Source of the DNA: Rugosimonospora acidiphila
GTDB lineage: Bacteria > Actinomycetota > Actinomycetes > Mycobacteriales > Micromonosporaceae
Length of the DNA stretch: 64,000 nucleotides
NCBI RefSeq assembly: GCF_039543385.1
Contig: NZ_BAABJQ010000013.1
Location: 1-64,000, forward strand
Direction: 5' to 3'
Shown piece by piece: positions 24,461-33,391 of the stretch (its first letter is position 1; the number at the start of each line of letters is the position of its first letter). The position numbers were made by a program, and so were the translations under genes. The notes below the pieces were generated by a model. The model made no database searches, was not told where the DNA came from, and saw only the letters and a program-made list of their open reading frames with translations.

Positions 24461-26032
24461 TCAGCCGAGTTCGAAGATGCCGTGGGCGAAGCCGTCGGCG
24501 ACGAGTTCGTCTCCGGTCACCGTGACGCCCCGCGCCTCCAGCGCTCGGGCCGGCCGCAGCCCGTCGACCGTTATCCGGGCCGGCTCCCGGCGCGGGTTGA
24601 CCACCACCAGGTGGCGCTCGCCGCGCAGGTACGCCAGCGGGTACCCGGAGTGCAGCACCCGCACGTCGCCCCCGGTACCCAGGGCCGGATGCGCCCGGCG
24701 CAGTGCGATCAGCCGCCGTACCAGGTGCAGCAGCGAACCGGGGTCGGCCCGCTCGGCGGCCACCGACGGGCGGTCCGGCGCCGGGTCGACGGGCAGGTAG
24801 AACCGGTCCGGTGCGGCGGTGGAGAACCCGGCGCCGGGGGTGTCGTCCCATTGCATAGGGGTGCGTGAGCCGGCCCGGTTGTAGTTCGGCCTCAGCTGGC
24901 TGCCCTCCTTGTCGGGCAGGCCGGGGACGTAGCGCATGCCGATCTCGTCGCCGTAGTAGATCGCTGGCACGGTGGGCCAGGTCAGCACGAAGGCGAACGC
25001 CGGGCCGAGTTGGTCGCGGGTGCGCGGGCCGCAGGCCAGCCGGGCGAAGTCGTGGTTGCTGGTGGGCAGCGAGATGAACCCGGCCCCGGCGATGGTGGCC
25101 GTGGCCGCCTCGTACGCCTCGACGAACTCGTCGGGAGCGCCCCGCCCCTCGGGATCGAAGAAGCACGGGGCCTCGGGCAGGTGCTCCTGCAGAGTGGCGG
25201 TGCGGGTGTCCCACAACGACGGGAAGGCCCGTCCGGAGAAGTGCAGGAAGAAGTCGGCGTGGAAGCCCGCCGGCACCGATACGGCCGGCTCGCCCCACTC
25301 GGCCAGCAGCGCGGCGTCCGGGTACCGCCGGTCGAGCCAGTTGCGCAGCTCGCGCCACAGCCGCCCGGTCTCGACCCAGCCGGGGTCGTCCTTGACGAGG
25401 CTCGCGGCCATGTCCACGCGGAACCCGCCGACCCCGCGGTCCAGCCAGTACGCCATGATGTCGCGCAGCGCGGCCCGGTTGGCCAGCGGCCCCGGCGCGT
25501 CGATCGGCTGGCGCCACGGCTCGGCCTCGTCCAGCCGGGCGTAGCCGAAGTTGAGCGCGGGCTGGATGGGGAAGAAATTCTGCAGGTAGAACCCTGGGCG
25601 CGGGCCGGGGGAGGGGTTCCAGCCCGGGCCGGCGGCGTGGTCGGACCAGACGTACCGGTGGTCGTCGGGGTCGGCGGCGGAGGCGCGGAACCACGGGTGC
25701 TCGATGGAGGTGTGGCCCGGCACCAGGTCGAGCAGCACCCGGATGCCCCGGGATCGGGCCGCCTCGACCAGCCGGACCAGGTCCTCGTTGGTGCCGTACC
25801 GGTCGGCGATCCGGAAGTAGTCGGCGACGTCATATCCGGCATCGCCGAACGGCGAGGTGAAGCACGGGTTGAGCCAGACCGCGTCGACCCCCAGCCAGGC
25901 CAGGTAGTCCAGGTGCTCGGCGAGACCCGCGAGGTCGCCGATCCCGTCGCCGTTGCCGTCGGCGAAGCTCTGCGGATAGATCTGGTACAGCACGGCGTCG
26001 GCCAGCCACGGCGACGATTCGGGCACGGGCAT
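24461..26032 (-). CDS. Alpha-glucosidase / alpha-amylase family protein, GH13
   Basis: A 523-residue GH13 enzyme hydrolysing alpha-glucosidic bonds. The barrel motifs are visible: QIYPQSFADGNGDGIGDLAG at the start, DLVPGHTS (region I), GFRVDMAAS with the nucleophile Asp (region II), LLAEWGEP with the acid Glu (region III), and TSNHDFAR (region IV). The domain order fits oligo-1,6-glucosidase-like members, and no signal peptide is seen, so it should be cytosolic. The ATG at 26032 has a GGAG site 10 bases upstream; a longer in-frame ORF runs over the divergent promoter region and is rejected as the start. A GTGCA-4-TGCAC repeat (26129-26142) in that region may be an operator. Confidence 0.92.
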   Translation of the reverse strand: MPVPESSPWLADAVLYQIYPQSFADGNGDGIGDLAGLAEHLDYLAWLGVDAVWLNPCFTSPFGDAGYDVADYFRIADRYGTNEDLVRLVEAARSRGIRVLLDLVPGHTSIEHPWFRASAADPDDHRYVWSDHAAGPGWNPSPGPRPGFYLQNFFPIQPALNFGYARLDEAEPWRQPIDAPGPLANRAALRDIMAYWLDRGVGGFRVDMAASLVKDDPGWVETGRLWRELRNWLDRRYPDAALLAEWGEPAVSVPAGFHADFFLHFSGRAFPSLWDTRTATLQEHLPEAPCFFDPEGRGAPDEFVEAYEAATATIAGAGFISLPTSNHDFARLACGPRTRDQLGPAFAFVLTWPTVPAIYYGDEIGMRYVPGLPDKEGSQLRPNYNRAGSRTPMQWDDTPGAGFSTAAPDRFYLPVDPAPDRPSVAAERADPGSLLHLVRRLIALRRAHPALGTGGDVRVLHSGYPLAYLRGERHLVVVNPRREPARITVDGLRPARALEARGVTVTGDELVADGFAHGIFELG

Positions 26033-26204
26033 CGGCGAAAACTCCACGGGTGAGGGGACTACCGACAAGCGCCGGCGTCGGCAAGCAGCGATGGTAGCTC
26101 CGATCCCGGTGACTTTCACCCGTGCGCGGTGCACACGTGCACGGTCTTTTGTCGTACCCGCGTGGTCAGATTCGATCGATGGCGAGGCCGGGGAGGCGCA
26201 CGGC

Positions 26205-26711
26205 ATGGTGAACGGTTATCCCGATGGTGACCACGGCGGCGAGCGGGCCGCCCTGCTCATGTTCCTGGAGGCCCAGCGCGCCAGCGTGCTGGCGATCCTC
26301 GACGGCCTCGACGACGCGGCCCTGACCACCGCCGTGCTGCCCTCGGGCTGGACCCCGCTGGGCCTGGTCGAGCACCTTGGCTACGCCGAACGGCACTGGT
26401 TCCAGGAGGTCGTCGCCGGCCGCGCCGAGCCGCTGCCCTGGTCCGACGAGCCTGCCCCATTGACCACTCCACGCCCGAAGTCGGCGGTCTTCGCGTTCTA
26501 CCGTGCCCAGTGCGAGTCCTCCGACGCGGTGCTCGCCGCGACGCCACTGACGGCGACCCCGCGCGGGCGGCATCCGGACCCGCTCGGCGCCGAGATGACC
26601 GAGGTGCGGCGGGTCGTGCTGCACCTCATCGAGGAGACCGCGCGCCACGCCGGGCACCTCGACGCCGTGCGTGAACTCCTGGACGGCCGCACCGGGCTGG
26701 GCCCCCGCTGA
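26205..26711 (+). CDS. DinB / DUF664 family protein
   Basis: A 168-residue four-helix-bundle protein of the DinB superfamily (DUF664 branch). Metal-ligand histidines occur in LVEHLGYAERHWF and HLIEETARHAGHLDAVRELL, the standard three-His arrangement. Actinobacterial members are often mycothiol-dependent transferases or isomerases with detoxification roles; the exact reaction cannot be read from sequence. A GGGGAGG ribosome binding site precedes the ATG. It is divergent from the GH13 gene. Confidence 0.87.
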   Translation: MVNGYPDGDHGGERAALLMFLEAQRASVLAILDGLDDAALTTAVLPSGWTPLGLVEHLGYAERHWFQEVVAGRAEPLPWSDEPAPLTTPRPKSAVFAFYRAQCESSDAVLAATPLTATPRGRHPDPLGAEMTEVRRVVLHLIEETARHAGHLDAVRELLDGRTGLGPR

Positions 26712-26767
26712 CCTCTCTCGCGCAACCGAGCGCCCGGGGTCGACCCGCGGGCCCGGCGGGGGATGAG

Positions 26768-26878
26768 CCGGTCGCGGGTAGCGGGTCGGCGGGTCGCGGT
26801 CGGTAGCGGGTAGCGGGTCGCGGTCGGTAGCGGGTCGCGGGTTGGCCGGTCGCGGGTTGGCCGGTGGCGGGTGGGTCG
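26768..26878. repeat. Degenerate GGTAGCGGGTCGCGG-type repeats
   Basis: Between the convergent DinB-like and LuxR genes, short units such as GGTCGCGGTCGGTAGCGGGT and GGTCGCGGGTTGGCC recur back to back over about 110 bp. The order is irregular, which suggests slippage. No gene is present. Confidence 0.7.
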
Positions 26879-26879
26879 G

Positions 26880-29800
26880 TCAGCCGGCGGGCAGCAGGCC
26901 GTGGCGGTGCGCGGCGGTGGCCGCCTCGGTGCGGCTGGAGGCGCCCAGCTTGGTGAGGATGTTGGACACGTGGACACTGGCCGTCTTGGGGCTGATGAAC
27001 AGGGCGGAGGCGATCTTCCCGTTCGAGTGTCCCTCGGCGACCAGTGCCAGCACCTCGAGTTCCCGGTCGGTGAGCCGGTGGGAGCCCGTCCCGGCGGTGA
27101 CCGCCGGGGCCGCCGGCTCGACGCGCAGCCGGGCGCGCCGGATCAGCGCGCGGAGGTCGGGTGCAGTCGACGCGGCCAGGTCGTTGGCCAGCCGCAGGCA
27201 CTCCCGTGCCGTCGCGGCCGCACCGCCGGCGTCCGGCCCTGTCGTGCCGCCGGCGTCGAGCCAGGCGGCGCCGCACTGGGCCTCGGCGAGCCGGTACAGG
27301 GCGTAGCACATGGGGAATGCCTCGCCCGCGGCCCGGGTCGTTTCGACCGCCTCCCGCCAGGCGGCCACCTCACCGCACCGGTTCAGCCGGGCCGTCTCGG
27401 CGGCGGTCAGCGCCCGGTACGCCACCGCCGGTGGGGCGAGGGCGGGGATCGCGGCGGCCAGGGTACGCAGGGAATCCCGTCGCCGGCACACGGTCGCGGT
27501 GCCTCCCGACGCGGCGCCTCCCGACGCGGCGCCTCCCGACGCGGCCGCCCCCGACGCGACCGGCCCCGACGCACTGGCGATGTCGGCCTGCACGCGCATG
27601 CCGAGCCAGACCAGCGGCCACGCGTAGCGCATGGCGGTGGCCGAGAAGGGCCGGTTCAACGCCGTGCGAATGTGCTGCCAGGCCGTGGCGGTGTCGCCGG
27701 AGGCGCGGGCCAGTTCGGCCTCGATGAAGGCCATCGGCGCCGTGTACTGCGTGTCCAGGCCGTCGCCGAACTGGCGGCGGGCCTCGCGCACGTCGTCGGC
27801 GGCGGCCGGCGCGTCGCCCTGCCACATGGACAGCTCCGCGCGCTGCAGCAGGACCGTGCTGGCGAAGATCCCGGTCGGGCCGTCGGCGAGGGACCCGGTG
27901 ATCAGGCTCAGCGCCTCGCCCCAGCGGCCGGGGCGCATCAGCGATTCGGCGAGGTTGCCGACCAGCAGCGCGCCGAAGGAGCGCTTGCGGCCCAGGCGGT
28001 TGGCCAGGGCGATGCCGGACCGGGCGGTCTCGGCCGCCTCGGTGTGCTGGCCGAGCATCTCCAGGCCGTCGGAGAGGTTGATGTAGCCGCGCAGGGCCAC
28101 GTCCAGCAGGCCGTGGCGCTCGGCCAACGCGAGTCCGTCGCGCATCGCCGCCAGCCCGGCCGGCGCTTCGCCCAGGTACACGGCCGAGATGCCCAACGTG
28201 ATCAGGGCATCGGCGTGCTGCGGCGTGGCGCCCACCGCCGCCGCGGCGTCCACCGCCGCGCGGGCCACGTCGCGGGCCTGTCCGAGTTCGTCGGCGCGGC
28301 CCAGCGAGTTGGCCAGCGAGGCGAGCACCACGGCGTGGGTGGTGGTGACCGGTGCGGCGGGCAGCAGTGCCAGCGCCTCGCGCAGCTGCCCGGCCGCCTC
28401 GTCGTCGCGGCCGAGGGCACGCAGCATGTACGCCCGCCGCTCGACCACCTGCGCCCGGCGCACCGGGTCGCCGGCCGCCCCGTCGTCGGCCAACATGTCG
28501 TCCACAATGGACAATCCTCGACTCGGCTCGCCGGCCGTCCAGACCGCGTCCGCCGCCAGCAGGTTGATCCCGAGCCAGTCCATGCCCGCGCGGTCGGCGG
28601 CGTCCGGTACCCGGGGCCAGATCCGCAACGCCCGCTCCAGGTGGCGCTGCGCCTCGGCGGGTGCGAACGCGGCCGCGGCCTGCCGACCCGCCGCGACCGA
28701 GGCCCCCAGCGCCCGGGGCAGGTCCATGGCCGCGTACCAGTGGTGGGCCAGCGTCGCCGCGACGTTCCCGTCCTCCCCGAGCAGCGTCGGGTCGCCGGCC
28801 AGCGCCTCTCCGTACGTGGCGTGCAGCCGCACCCGCTCGCCGGGCAGCATGTCGTCGTACACGGCGTCGCGGGTCAGCTCGTGCCGGAACGCGTACCCGC
28901 TCCCGTCGCCGTCGACCACCAGCAGGTGATGCTCCACCGCCTCGCGCAGCGCCGGGTACAGCTGTGCCTCCGGCATGCCCGCGACCGCCTCCAGCAGCCG
29001 GTCCTCGACCCGAGGGCCGGCCGCCGAGGCCGCGCGCAGCACCCGTTGCGCGGCCTCGGACACGGTCTCGGTGCGGGCCAGCAGCATGTCGCGCAGCGAG
29101 GGCGGCAGCTCACCCGGGTCGGCGCCGCTGTCGACCGCGGCCAGGATCTCCTCGACCAAAAAGGCGTTGCCCTGCGAGCGCTCGAAGACCACCTCGGCGA
29201 ACTGCGCGCTCGGTGCCGTGTCGCGGATCGCGCCGCACTGGGCGGCGACCTCGGAGCGGCTGAACCGGCCCAACTCGACGCGGTGCACCGTGCGTACCCG
29301 CTCCCAGCCGGTGATCAGCAGGCGCAGCGGGTGGCGGCGGTGCAGCTCGTCGGAGCGGTACGTCAGCAGCAGCAGTACCCCCAACTCCCGCAGCGTCTGC
29401 GCCAGGAAGGCGACCAGGTCCCTCGTGGAGCGGTCGGCCCAGTGCAGGTCCTCCACGACCAGCAGCAGCGGGCGCTGCGCCGCCAGCCGGGTGATGAGCC
29501 CGAGCACGTGCTCCAGCAACTGGGTAGCGGACGCCTCGGCGACCGGCCCGGCCGCCACGGTCGGGTCCAGCTCCGGCAGCAGCCGGGCGAACTCCTGGCG
29601 GGCCGGCCCCAGCAGCCGGTCCAGCGCCTCGGCCGGCGTGGTACGGGCCAGGGCGCGCAGCAGGTCGACCAGCGGCGCCAGCGGGATCCCCTCCCCGCCC
29701 AGCTCGACGCAGCCGCCGCCGAGCACGCGCGCCCCTCGTTCGGCCGCGATCCGGGACAACTCGCCGACCAGCCGGGACTTCCCGACGCCGGCCTCGCCGG

Positions 29801-29912
29801 CGATCAGGGCGACGGCCGGTCTGCCGGCCATGACCTGATCCAGCAGCGCGCACAACCGGCTCAGCTCGGCTCGACGGCCGACGAGAACGGGGCTGATGAG
29901 ACTGCGGCTCAC
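26880..29912 (-). CDS. Large ATP-binding LuxR-family (LAL) regulator
   Basis: A protein of about 1010 residues with three parts: an N-terminal AAA/STAND ATPase (Walker A GEAGVGKSRL; Walker B LLLVVEDLHWAD), a long middle region of TPR-like helices, and a C-terminal LuxR helix-turn-helix (LTDRELEVLALVAEGHSNGKIASALF). LAL proteins, such as MalT, sense a signal by ATP-gated oligomerisation. The start is uncertain: GTG 29912 (VSRSLISPVLVGRRAE) is preferred, with a TACCCT -10-like element just before it suggesting a leaderless message; ATG 29963 is possible. A 15-bp repeat (27501-27560) encodes an ASGGA linker. Neighbouring GH20 and GH13 genes are candidate targets. Confidence 0.88.
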   Translation of the reverse strand: MSRSLISPVLVGRRAELSRLCALLDQVMAGRPAVALIAGEAGVGKSRLVGELSRIAAERGARVLGGGCVELGGEGIPLAPLVDLLRALARTTPAEALDRLLGPARQEFARLLPELDPTVAAGPVAEASATQLLEHVLGLITRLAAQRPLLLVVEDLHWADRSTRDLVAFLAQTLRELGVLLLLTYRSDELHRRHPLRLLITGWERVRTVHRVELGRFSRSEVAAQCGAIRDTAPSAQFAEVVFERSQGNAFLVEEILAAVDSGADPGELPPSLRDMLLARTETVSEAAQRVLRAASAAGPRVEDRLLEAVAGMPEAQLYPALREAVEHHLLVVDGDGSGYAFRHELTRDAVYDDMLPGERVRLHATYGEALAGDPTLLGEDGNVAATLAHHWYAAMDLPRALGASVAAGRQAAAAFAPAEAQRHLERALRIWPRVPDAADRAGMDWLGINLLAADAVWTAGEPSRGLSIVDDMLADDGAAGDPVRRAQVVERRAYMLRALGRDDEAAGQLREALALLPAAPVTTTHAVVLASLANSLGRADELGQARDVARAAVDAAAAVGATPQHADALITLGISAVYLGEAPAGLAAMRDGLALAERHGLLDVALRGYINLSDGLEMLGQHTEAAETARSGIALANRLGRKRSFGALLVGNLAESLMRPGRWGEALSLITGSLADGPTGIFASTVLLQRAELSMWQGDAPAAADDVREARRQFGDGLDTQYTAPMAFIEAELARASGDTATAWQHIRTALNRPFSATAMRYAWPLVWLGMRVQADIASASGPVASGAAASGGAASGGAASGGTATVCRRRDSLRTLAAAIPALAPPAVAYRALTAAETARLNRCGEVAAWREAVETTRAAGEAFPMCYALYRLAEAQCGAAWLDAGGTTGPDAGGAAATARECLRLANDLAASTAPDLRALIRRARLRVEPAAPAVTAGTGSHRLTDRELEVLALVAEGHSNGKIASALFISPKTASVHVSNILTKLGASSRTEAATAAHRHGLLPAG

Positions 29913-30207
29913 GGCTAACAGGGTATGCGCGGAAGCACCCGATCGATGCTGACCAATGATCATAGTGTCGGGATGTCGACCGGTGGGGGCGGGTCGCCCC
30001 ACCCGGGCCGGGCCGCACCCCGGGATTAGCGGGCCGGGTGCGGGCGGGCCGGGTGCGGGCCGCTGCTATCCGCACGTCGTGGGCGGAACCTCCGCGCGGG
30101 ACGGCGGGCCCGCCAACGGATCCGGCCGCGCATCGGGCGGTCTGCCCGATACGCGGCCGGTCGTGCGTGCGAACTGTGCCAGCTACCGCACGGTGTGGGT
30201 CATCCGC

Positions 30208-32220
30208 TCAGCGGCCGGGCCGCAGCGTCACCCCCACGGTGGCGGTGGTCGCGTTCGGCCCGGCCACCGTGACCGTCGCCTGGTAGATGCCCGGCCGGGC
30301 GTAGGTGTGGTTGGCGCCGATCGAGTACAGGCCGTTGACCGCCGTGGTGGTCGCCGCGGTGCCGGTCACCACGCCCGTGCTGGTGCTGCCGTCGCCCCAG
30401 TCGATGGTGGCCGTGACGGCGCTGGTGGCCATCCCGGGCGCGGACAGGGTCGCCAGCGCGCCGCCGACGGTCCCGTTCCGGTCGAGATGGGCGCCCGCGG
30501 CGGTCAGGTCCAGGTGCCACGGCACCTCGGGGCTCGGGTAGAAGTTCACTCCGGCGGCCATCAGGCGCGGCCCCTGCGCGGCGAGCCGGCCGAGGAAGTC
30601 CTGGTACGCCGGGCTGGTGGCGGTCCGCTCGACCTTCGGCGACCAGCCCAGCTCGGCGAGCGCGGGCAGCCGGGGGAACGCCATGTAGTCGACGTCGTCG
30701 AGGGTCACCAGGGTCTCGCTCCACAGCGCGCCCTCGACGCCGATGACGTTGTCATCCGTGACGCCGGTGACGTAGCTGCCCGGGTCCCAGTTGTAGAACT
30801 GGTCGACGTCGCATCCCTGGCCGCACGCCCAGGTCTGACCCAGCGGGCTCGGCACGTTCCGCGTGTACCGCTGGTCCAGGTAGGCGTGGTTGGCCGGCGA
30901 CATCACCACCTTCATGCCCTTCTGCACGGCCTCGGTCGCGGTGACGGTGCCGGAGCTGGACCCGGACGCTGTCTGCCAGTACTCGGCGACGGAGCCGGGT
31001 GCCAGAGACGTTCCGGTACCGGCGATGTCGGCCCAGCCCATGGTGGTCTTGCCGTTGGCGTTGACGATTCCGGACTCCTGGTTGACCAGTGAGGCGTACC
31101 GCGCCTGGCTCAGCACGGTGGTCGGCACCTCATCGCCGCCGAGGTTGTAGTACGGCCCGGGGGTCAGCGCCGAGATCTGCTGGATGATGGCGTTCAGGAT
31201 CGTCCAGGTGTTGTCGCTCTCCGGGCACAGCGCGCTGTAGCCGACCGCGCCGGTGAACCTCCAGGCCGGCGGGTTGCTGAGGCTGCAGTTGATGTCCTGC
31301 GAATTCCCGTCCAGCTGCGGGTTGGTCGTGTCGTTGTACTCCGACATGATGATGGCGTTGTTGTGCCCCGGCGAATCGACCTCGGGCACCACCGTCATGA
31401 AGTGCGCGGCGGCGTAGGCGACGACGGCCTTGTACTGCGCCTGGGTCCAGAAGCCGCCCGGATCCATGGTCTTACCGCCGGTGCCCACCGAGCCCTGCGC
31501 GCCGATCGAGGTGAGGTTCGGGAAGCCGTTGATGACCAGCCGGAATCCCTGGTCGTCGCTCAGGTGCAGGTGGAAAGTGTTGATTTTGTACGCCGCGGCC
31601 TGGTCGATCAGCTTCTCCACCTGGGCCGGCGGCTCGTAGTGCCGGGCGATGTCGAGCATGACGCCCCGGTAGCCGTACCGGGGGTAGTCGGTGATGTGCA
31701 CCGACGGCATCGCCCATGCGACGGTCTGGGTGGTGGGACTGGCGATCTGCGCCGGCAGCAGCTGGCGGATGGTCTGTACCCCGTCGAACAGGCCGTGCGT
31801 GGTCTTCGCCGAAAGCTGCACCCCGTCCGTCGTGACGTCGAGTTGGTAGCCCTCGCCGGAGTTGTCGGTGGCCAGCGTGGCCGGGTCGCCGATGCTCAGG
31901 GTGATATCGCCGTCGAGTGCGGGTCCCGAGACCACGGGCAGCGGGTACCCGGTCGCCGGGCGCAGGTAACCGGCGAGGTCCTGGGCGACCGCCTTTGCCG
32001 CGCCGCCCGCCACGATCCGGGTGTGCGGGGTGGCGGTGAACTGCCCTTGCCCGAGCGTGGTCGACACCGGCTTGGGAATGATCTGCGGTGCCGCCGCCGT
32101 CGTCTCGACGGCCGGGTTGGCGATCGCCGGGGTGCTCAACGCGGCCACCATCCCGGCCGCGATTCCGATGGTGGCGATGGCGAGAATCTTCGATCTGGAT
32201 CGTCTGCGGACTAGCGACAT
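30208..32220 (-). CDS. Secreted beta-N-acetylhexosaminidase, GH20, with PKD-like tail
   Basis: A 670-residue GH20 enzyme releasing terminal GlcNAc or GalNAc. It has a signal peptide (ending near TPAIANPA), a GH20 N-terminal alpha/beta domain, and a TIM barrel with YGYRGVMLDIARH and the catalytic Asp-Glu pair in LGGDEVP, used in substrate-assisted catalysis. The C-terminal 90 residues resemble a PKD domain (TIDWGDGSTSTG; YARPGIYQATVTV). A strong GGAAGGGGACC site precedes the ATG. A promoter candidate lies about 75-100 bp upstream. Probable roles are chitin-oligomer, cell-wall or glycoprotein degradation outside the cell. Confidence 0.93.
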   Translation of the reverse strand: MSLVRRRSRSKILAIATIGIAAGMVAALSTPAIANPAVETTAAAPQIIPKPVSTTLGQGQFTATPHTRIVAGGAAKAVAQDLAGYLRPATGYPLPVVSGPALDGDITLSIGDPATLATDNSGEGYQLDVTTDGVQLSAKTTHGLFDGVQTIRQLLPAQIASPTTQTVAWAMPSVHITDYPRYGYRGVMLDIARHYEPPAQVEKLIDQAAAYKINTFHLHLSDDQGFRLVINGFPNLTSIGAQGSVGTGGKTMDPGGFWTQAQYKAVVAYAAAHFMTVVPEVDSPGHNNAIIMSEYNDTTNPQLDGNSQDINCSLSNPPAWRFTGAVGYSALCPESDNTWTILNAIIQQISALTPGPYYNLGGDEVPTTVLSQARYASLVNQESGIVNANGKTTMGWADIAGTGTSLAPGSVAEYWQTASGSSSGTVTATEAVQKGMKVVMSPANHAYLDQRYTRNVPSPLGQTWACGQGCDVDQFYNWDPGSYVTGVTDDNVIGVEGALWSETLVTLDDVDYMAFPRLPALAELGWSPKVERTATSPAYQDFLGRLAAQGPRLMAAGVNFYPSPEVPWHLDLTAAGAHLDRNGTVGGALATLSAPGMATSAVTATIDWGDGSTSTGVVTGTAATTTAVNGLYSIGANHTYARPGIYQATVTVAGPNATTATVGVTLRPGR

Positions 32221-32293
32221 GGGGTCCCCTTCCCGGCGCGCGACGCCGTGCGCCGGCAACGATCGTGGTCCCTGGTAAACAGGCTAACCATTA

Positions 32294-32321
32294 ACCTTAA
32301 GGAAAGCTGCCTGTCTGTCAA
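32294..32321 (-). promoter_or_regulatory. Promoter of the GH20 gene with nearby dyad
   Basis: On the reverse strand TTGACA (32321-32316) and TAAGGT (32299-32294) are 16 bp apart. Just downstream, TGGT-10-ACCA (32273-32290) forms a short dyad resembling half of the DasR-type TGGTCTAGACCA motif, though too degenerate to assign. The block is AT-rich relative to its surroundings. Confidence 0.5.
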
Positions 32322-32367
32322 TGGATCAATCGTCGTACCCGGGGGGCCGACCGGAACCCGTTGGCGG

Positions 32368-32682
32368 CTACCGTTCCTGGCGCGCGACCCGCTTGCCCCA
32401 GGGGTTCGGGCTGCGCCACGTCCTGGTGTGGATGAGCCCGACGGCCAGTACGCCGAGCGCGGCCGCGGCGTAGCCCGGGAGTGGGTGGTCGCCGACGTGG
32501 GCGTAGCTCCACGCCACGGCGGCGATGACGAAGGCGCCCCAGCCGCTCAGCACGCTGACGACCGGGGAGTCGGGGAACGGCCCGGGGTGCCTGCCGTCGC
32601 CGGTGCTGCCGCTGACGTAGTAGGGCAGGCCGTTGCCGACGAAGAAACCGGCGACCAGGGCGAGAGTGACGGTGCCGAACAT
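32368..32682 (-). CDS. Small three-helix membrane protein
   Basis: A 104-residue protein with three hydrophobic segments (residues 3-25, 41-60 and 68-86) and a charged C-terminus. It has a strong ribosome binding site (GGGAGGAAC) 4 bases before the ATG. It is divergent from a TetR gene whose operator-like palindrome lies between them, so it is probably the regulated target, perhaps an accessory for efflux or membrane stress. I recognise no family. Confidence 0.65.
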   Translation of the reverse strand: MFGTVTLALVAGFFVGNGLPYYVSGSTGDGRHPGPFPDSPVVSVLSGWGAFVIAAVAWSYAHVGDHPLPGYAAAALGVLAVGLIHTRTWRSPNPWGKRVARQER

Positions 32683-32699
32683 CAGTTCCTCCCGAACCG

Positions 32700-32724
32700 T
32701 ACAATCGGACTCGTGACTCCGATT
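32700..32724. promoter_or_regulatory. TetR operator and leaderless promoter
   Basis: AATCGGA-8-TCCGATT (32703-32724) is a perfect 7-bp dyad. It overlaps a TACAAT -10 element (32700-32705) and the GTG start codon (32713) of the TetR gene. The layout implies leaderless transcription from near 32712 and simple autorepression. Confidence 0.6.
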
Positions 32725-33327
32725 AGACGATACGGACTGGAGACTCCGGATGTCAACGGGGGCAAGCCCCTGCGGGCCGACGCCCGGCGTAACCGGGCCC
32801 GAGTACTCGAGGCGGCCGACGATGTCTTCGCGGCCAAGGGGGTATCGGCGTCGACCGAGGAGATCGCCCGACGCGCCGGAGTGGGCGTGGGCACGGTCTT
32901 CCGTCACTTCCCCACCAAGGAGGCACTGCTACAGGCCGTGCTGGTGGAGCGTTTCGGCAGGCTGGCCGAGCAGGCGCGCGGCCTGGCCGGCGCGCCAGCG
33001 CCCGGTCCGGCGTTGTTCGACTTCCTCCACCACATCGTCGCCCAGAGCGCGACGAAGAACGTCTTCACCGACGCGCTGACCAAGGCCGGCGTCGAGGTGG
33101 AGGAGATGGTCGCCGAGGTCGGCCGGGAGCTGTGGAGCGCCCTCGACACGCTCCTCACCCGGGCGCAGGGGGCCGGTGCGGTACGCGACGATATCCGCAC
33201 CGGCGAGGTGATAGCGGTGATTGTCGGTGCGTCGAGGGCGGCCGAGTACGCCGGCCGGGACCCCGACCTCCAGGCGCGGGCGGTCGCCGTCATCTTCGAC
33301 GGCCTGCGCCCCGGACCGCGCCCGTAG
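32713..33327 (+). CDS. TetR-family transcriptional regulator
   Basis: A 204-residue TetR regulator. The DNA-binding domain reads RVLEAADDVFAAKGVSASTEEIARRAGVGVGTVFRHFPTKEALLQAVL (about residues 30-77 in sequence order), followed by an all-helical ligand domain. The GTG start at 32713 lies within an inverted repeat that should be its operator, with a TACAAT box 7 bp before, so the message is probably leaderless. It is divergent from a small membrane protein. A weak CGCCCG-4-CGGGCG hairpin spans its stop. Ligand unknown. Confidence 0.9.
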   Translation: MTPIRRYGLETPDVNGGKPLRADARRNRARVLEAADDVFAAKGVSASTEEIARRAGVGVGTVFRHFPTKEALLQAVLVERFGRLAEQARGLAGAPAPGPALFDFLHHIVAQSATKNVFTDALTKAGVEVEEMVAEVGRELWSALDTLLTRAQGAGAVRDDIRTGEVIAVIVGASRAAEYAGRDPDLQARAVAVIFDGLRPGPRP

Positions 33328-33391
33328 CCGGGCGACCGACGGAACGCGGGTGGCCGTGGGGCTCGGCCGCGGGGGTCGGCGTTGTTTGGGC

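Noticed and set aside
26033..26206. 58-residue N-terminal extension of the GH13 enzyme
   Set aside because: The extension has no homology, crosses the divergent control region, and the ATG at 26032 has a proper GGAG site.
26871..29918. Forward ORF of 1015 codons opposite the LuxR regulator
   Set aside because: Low-complexity antisense reading; the reverse strand has Walker motifs and a LuxR helix-turn-helix.
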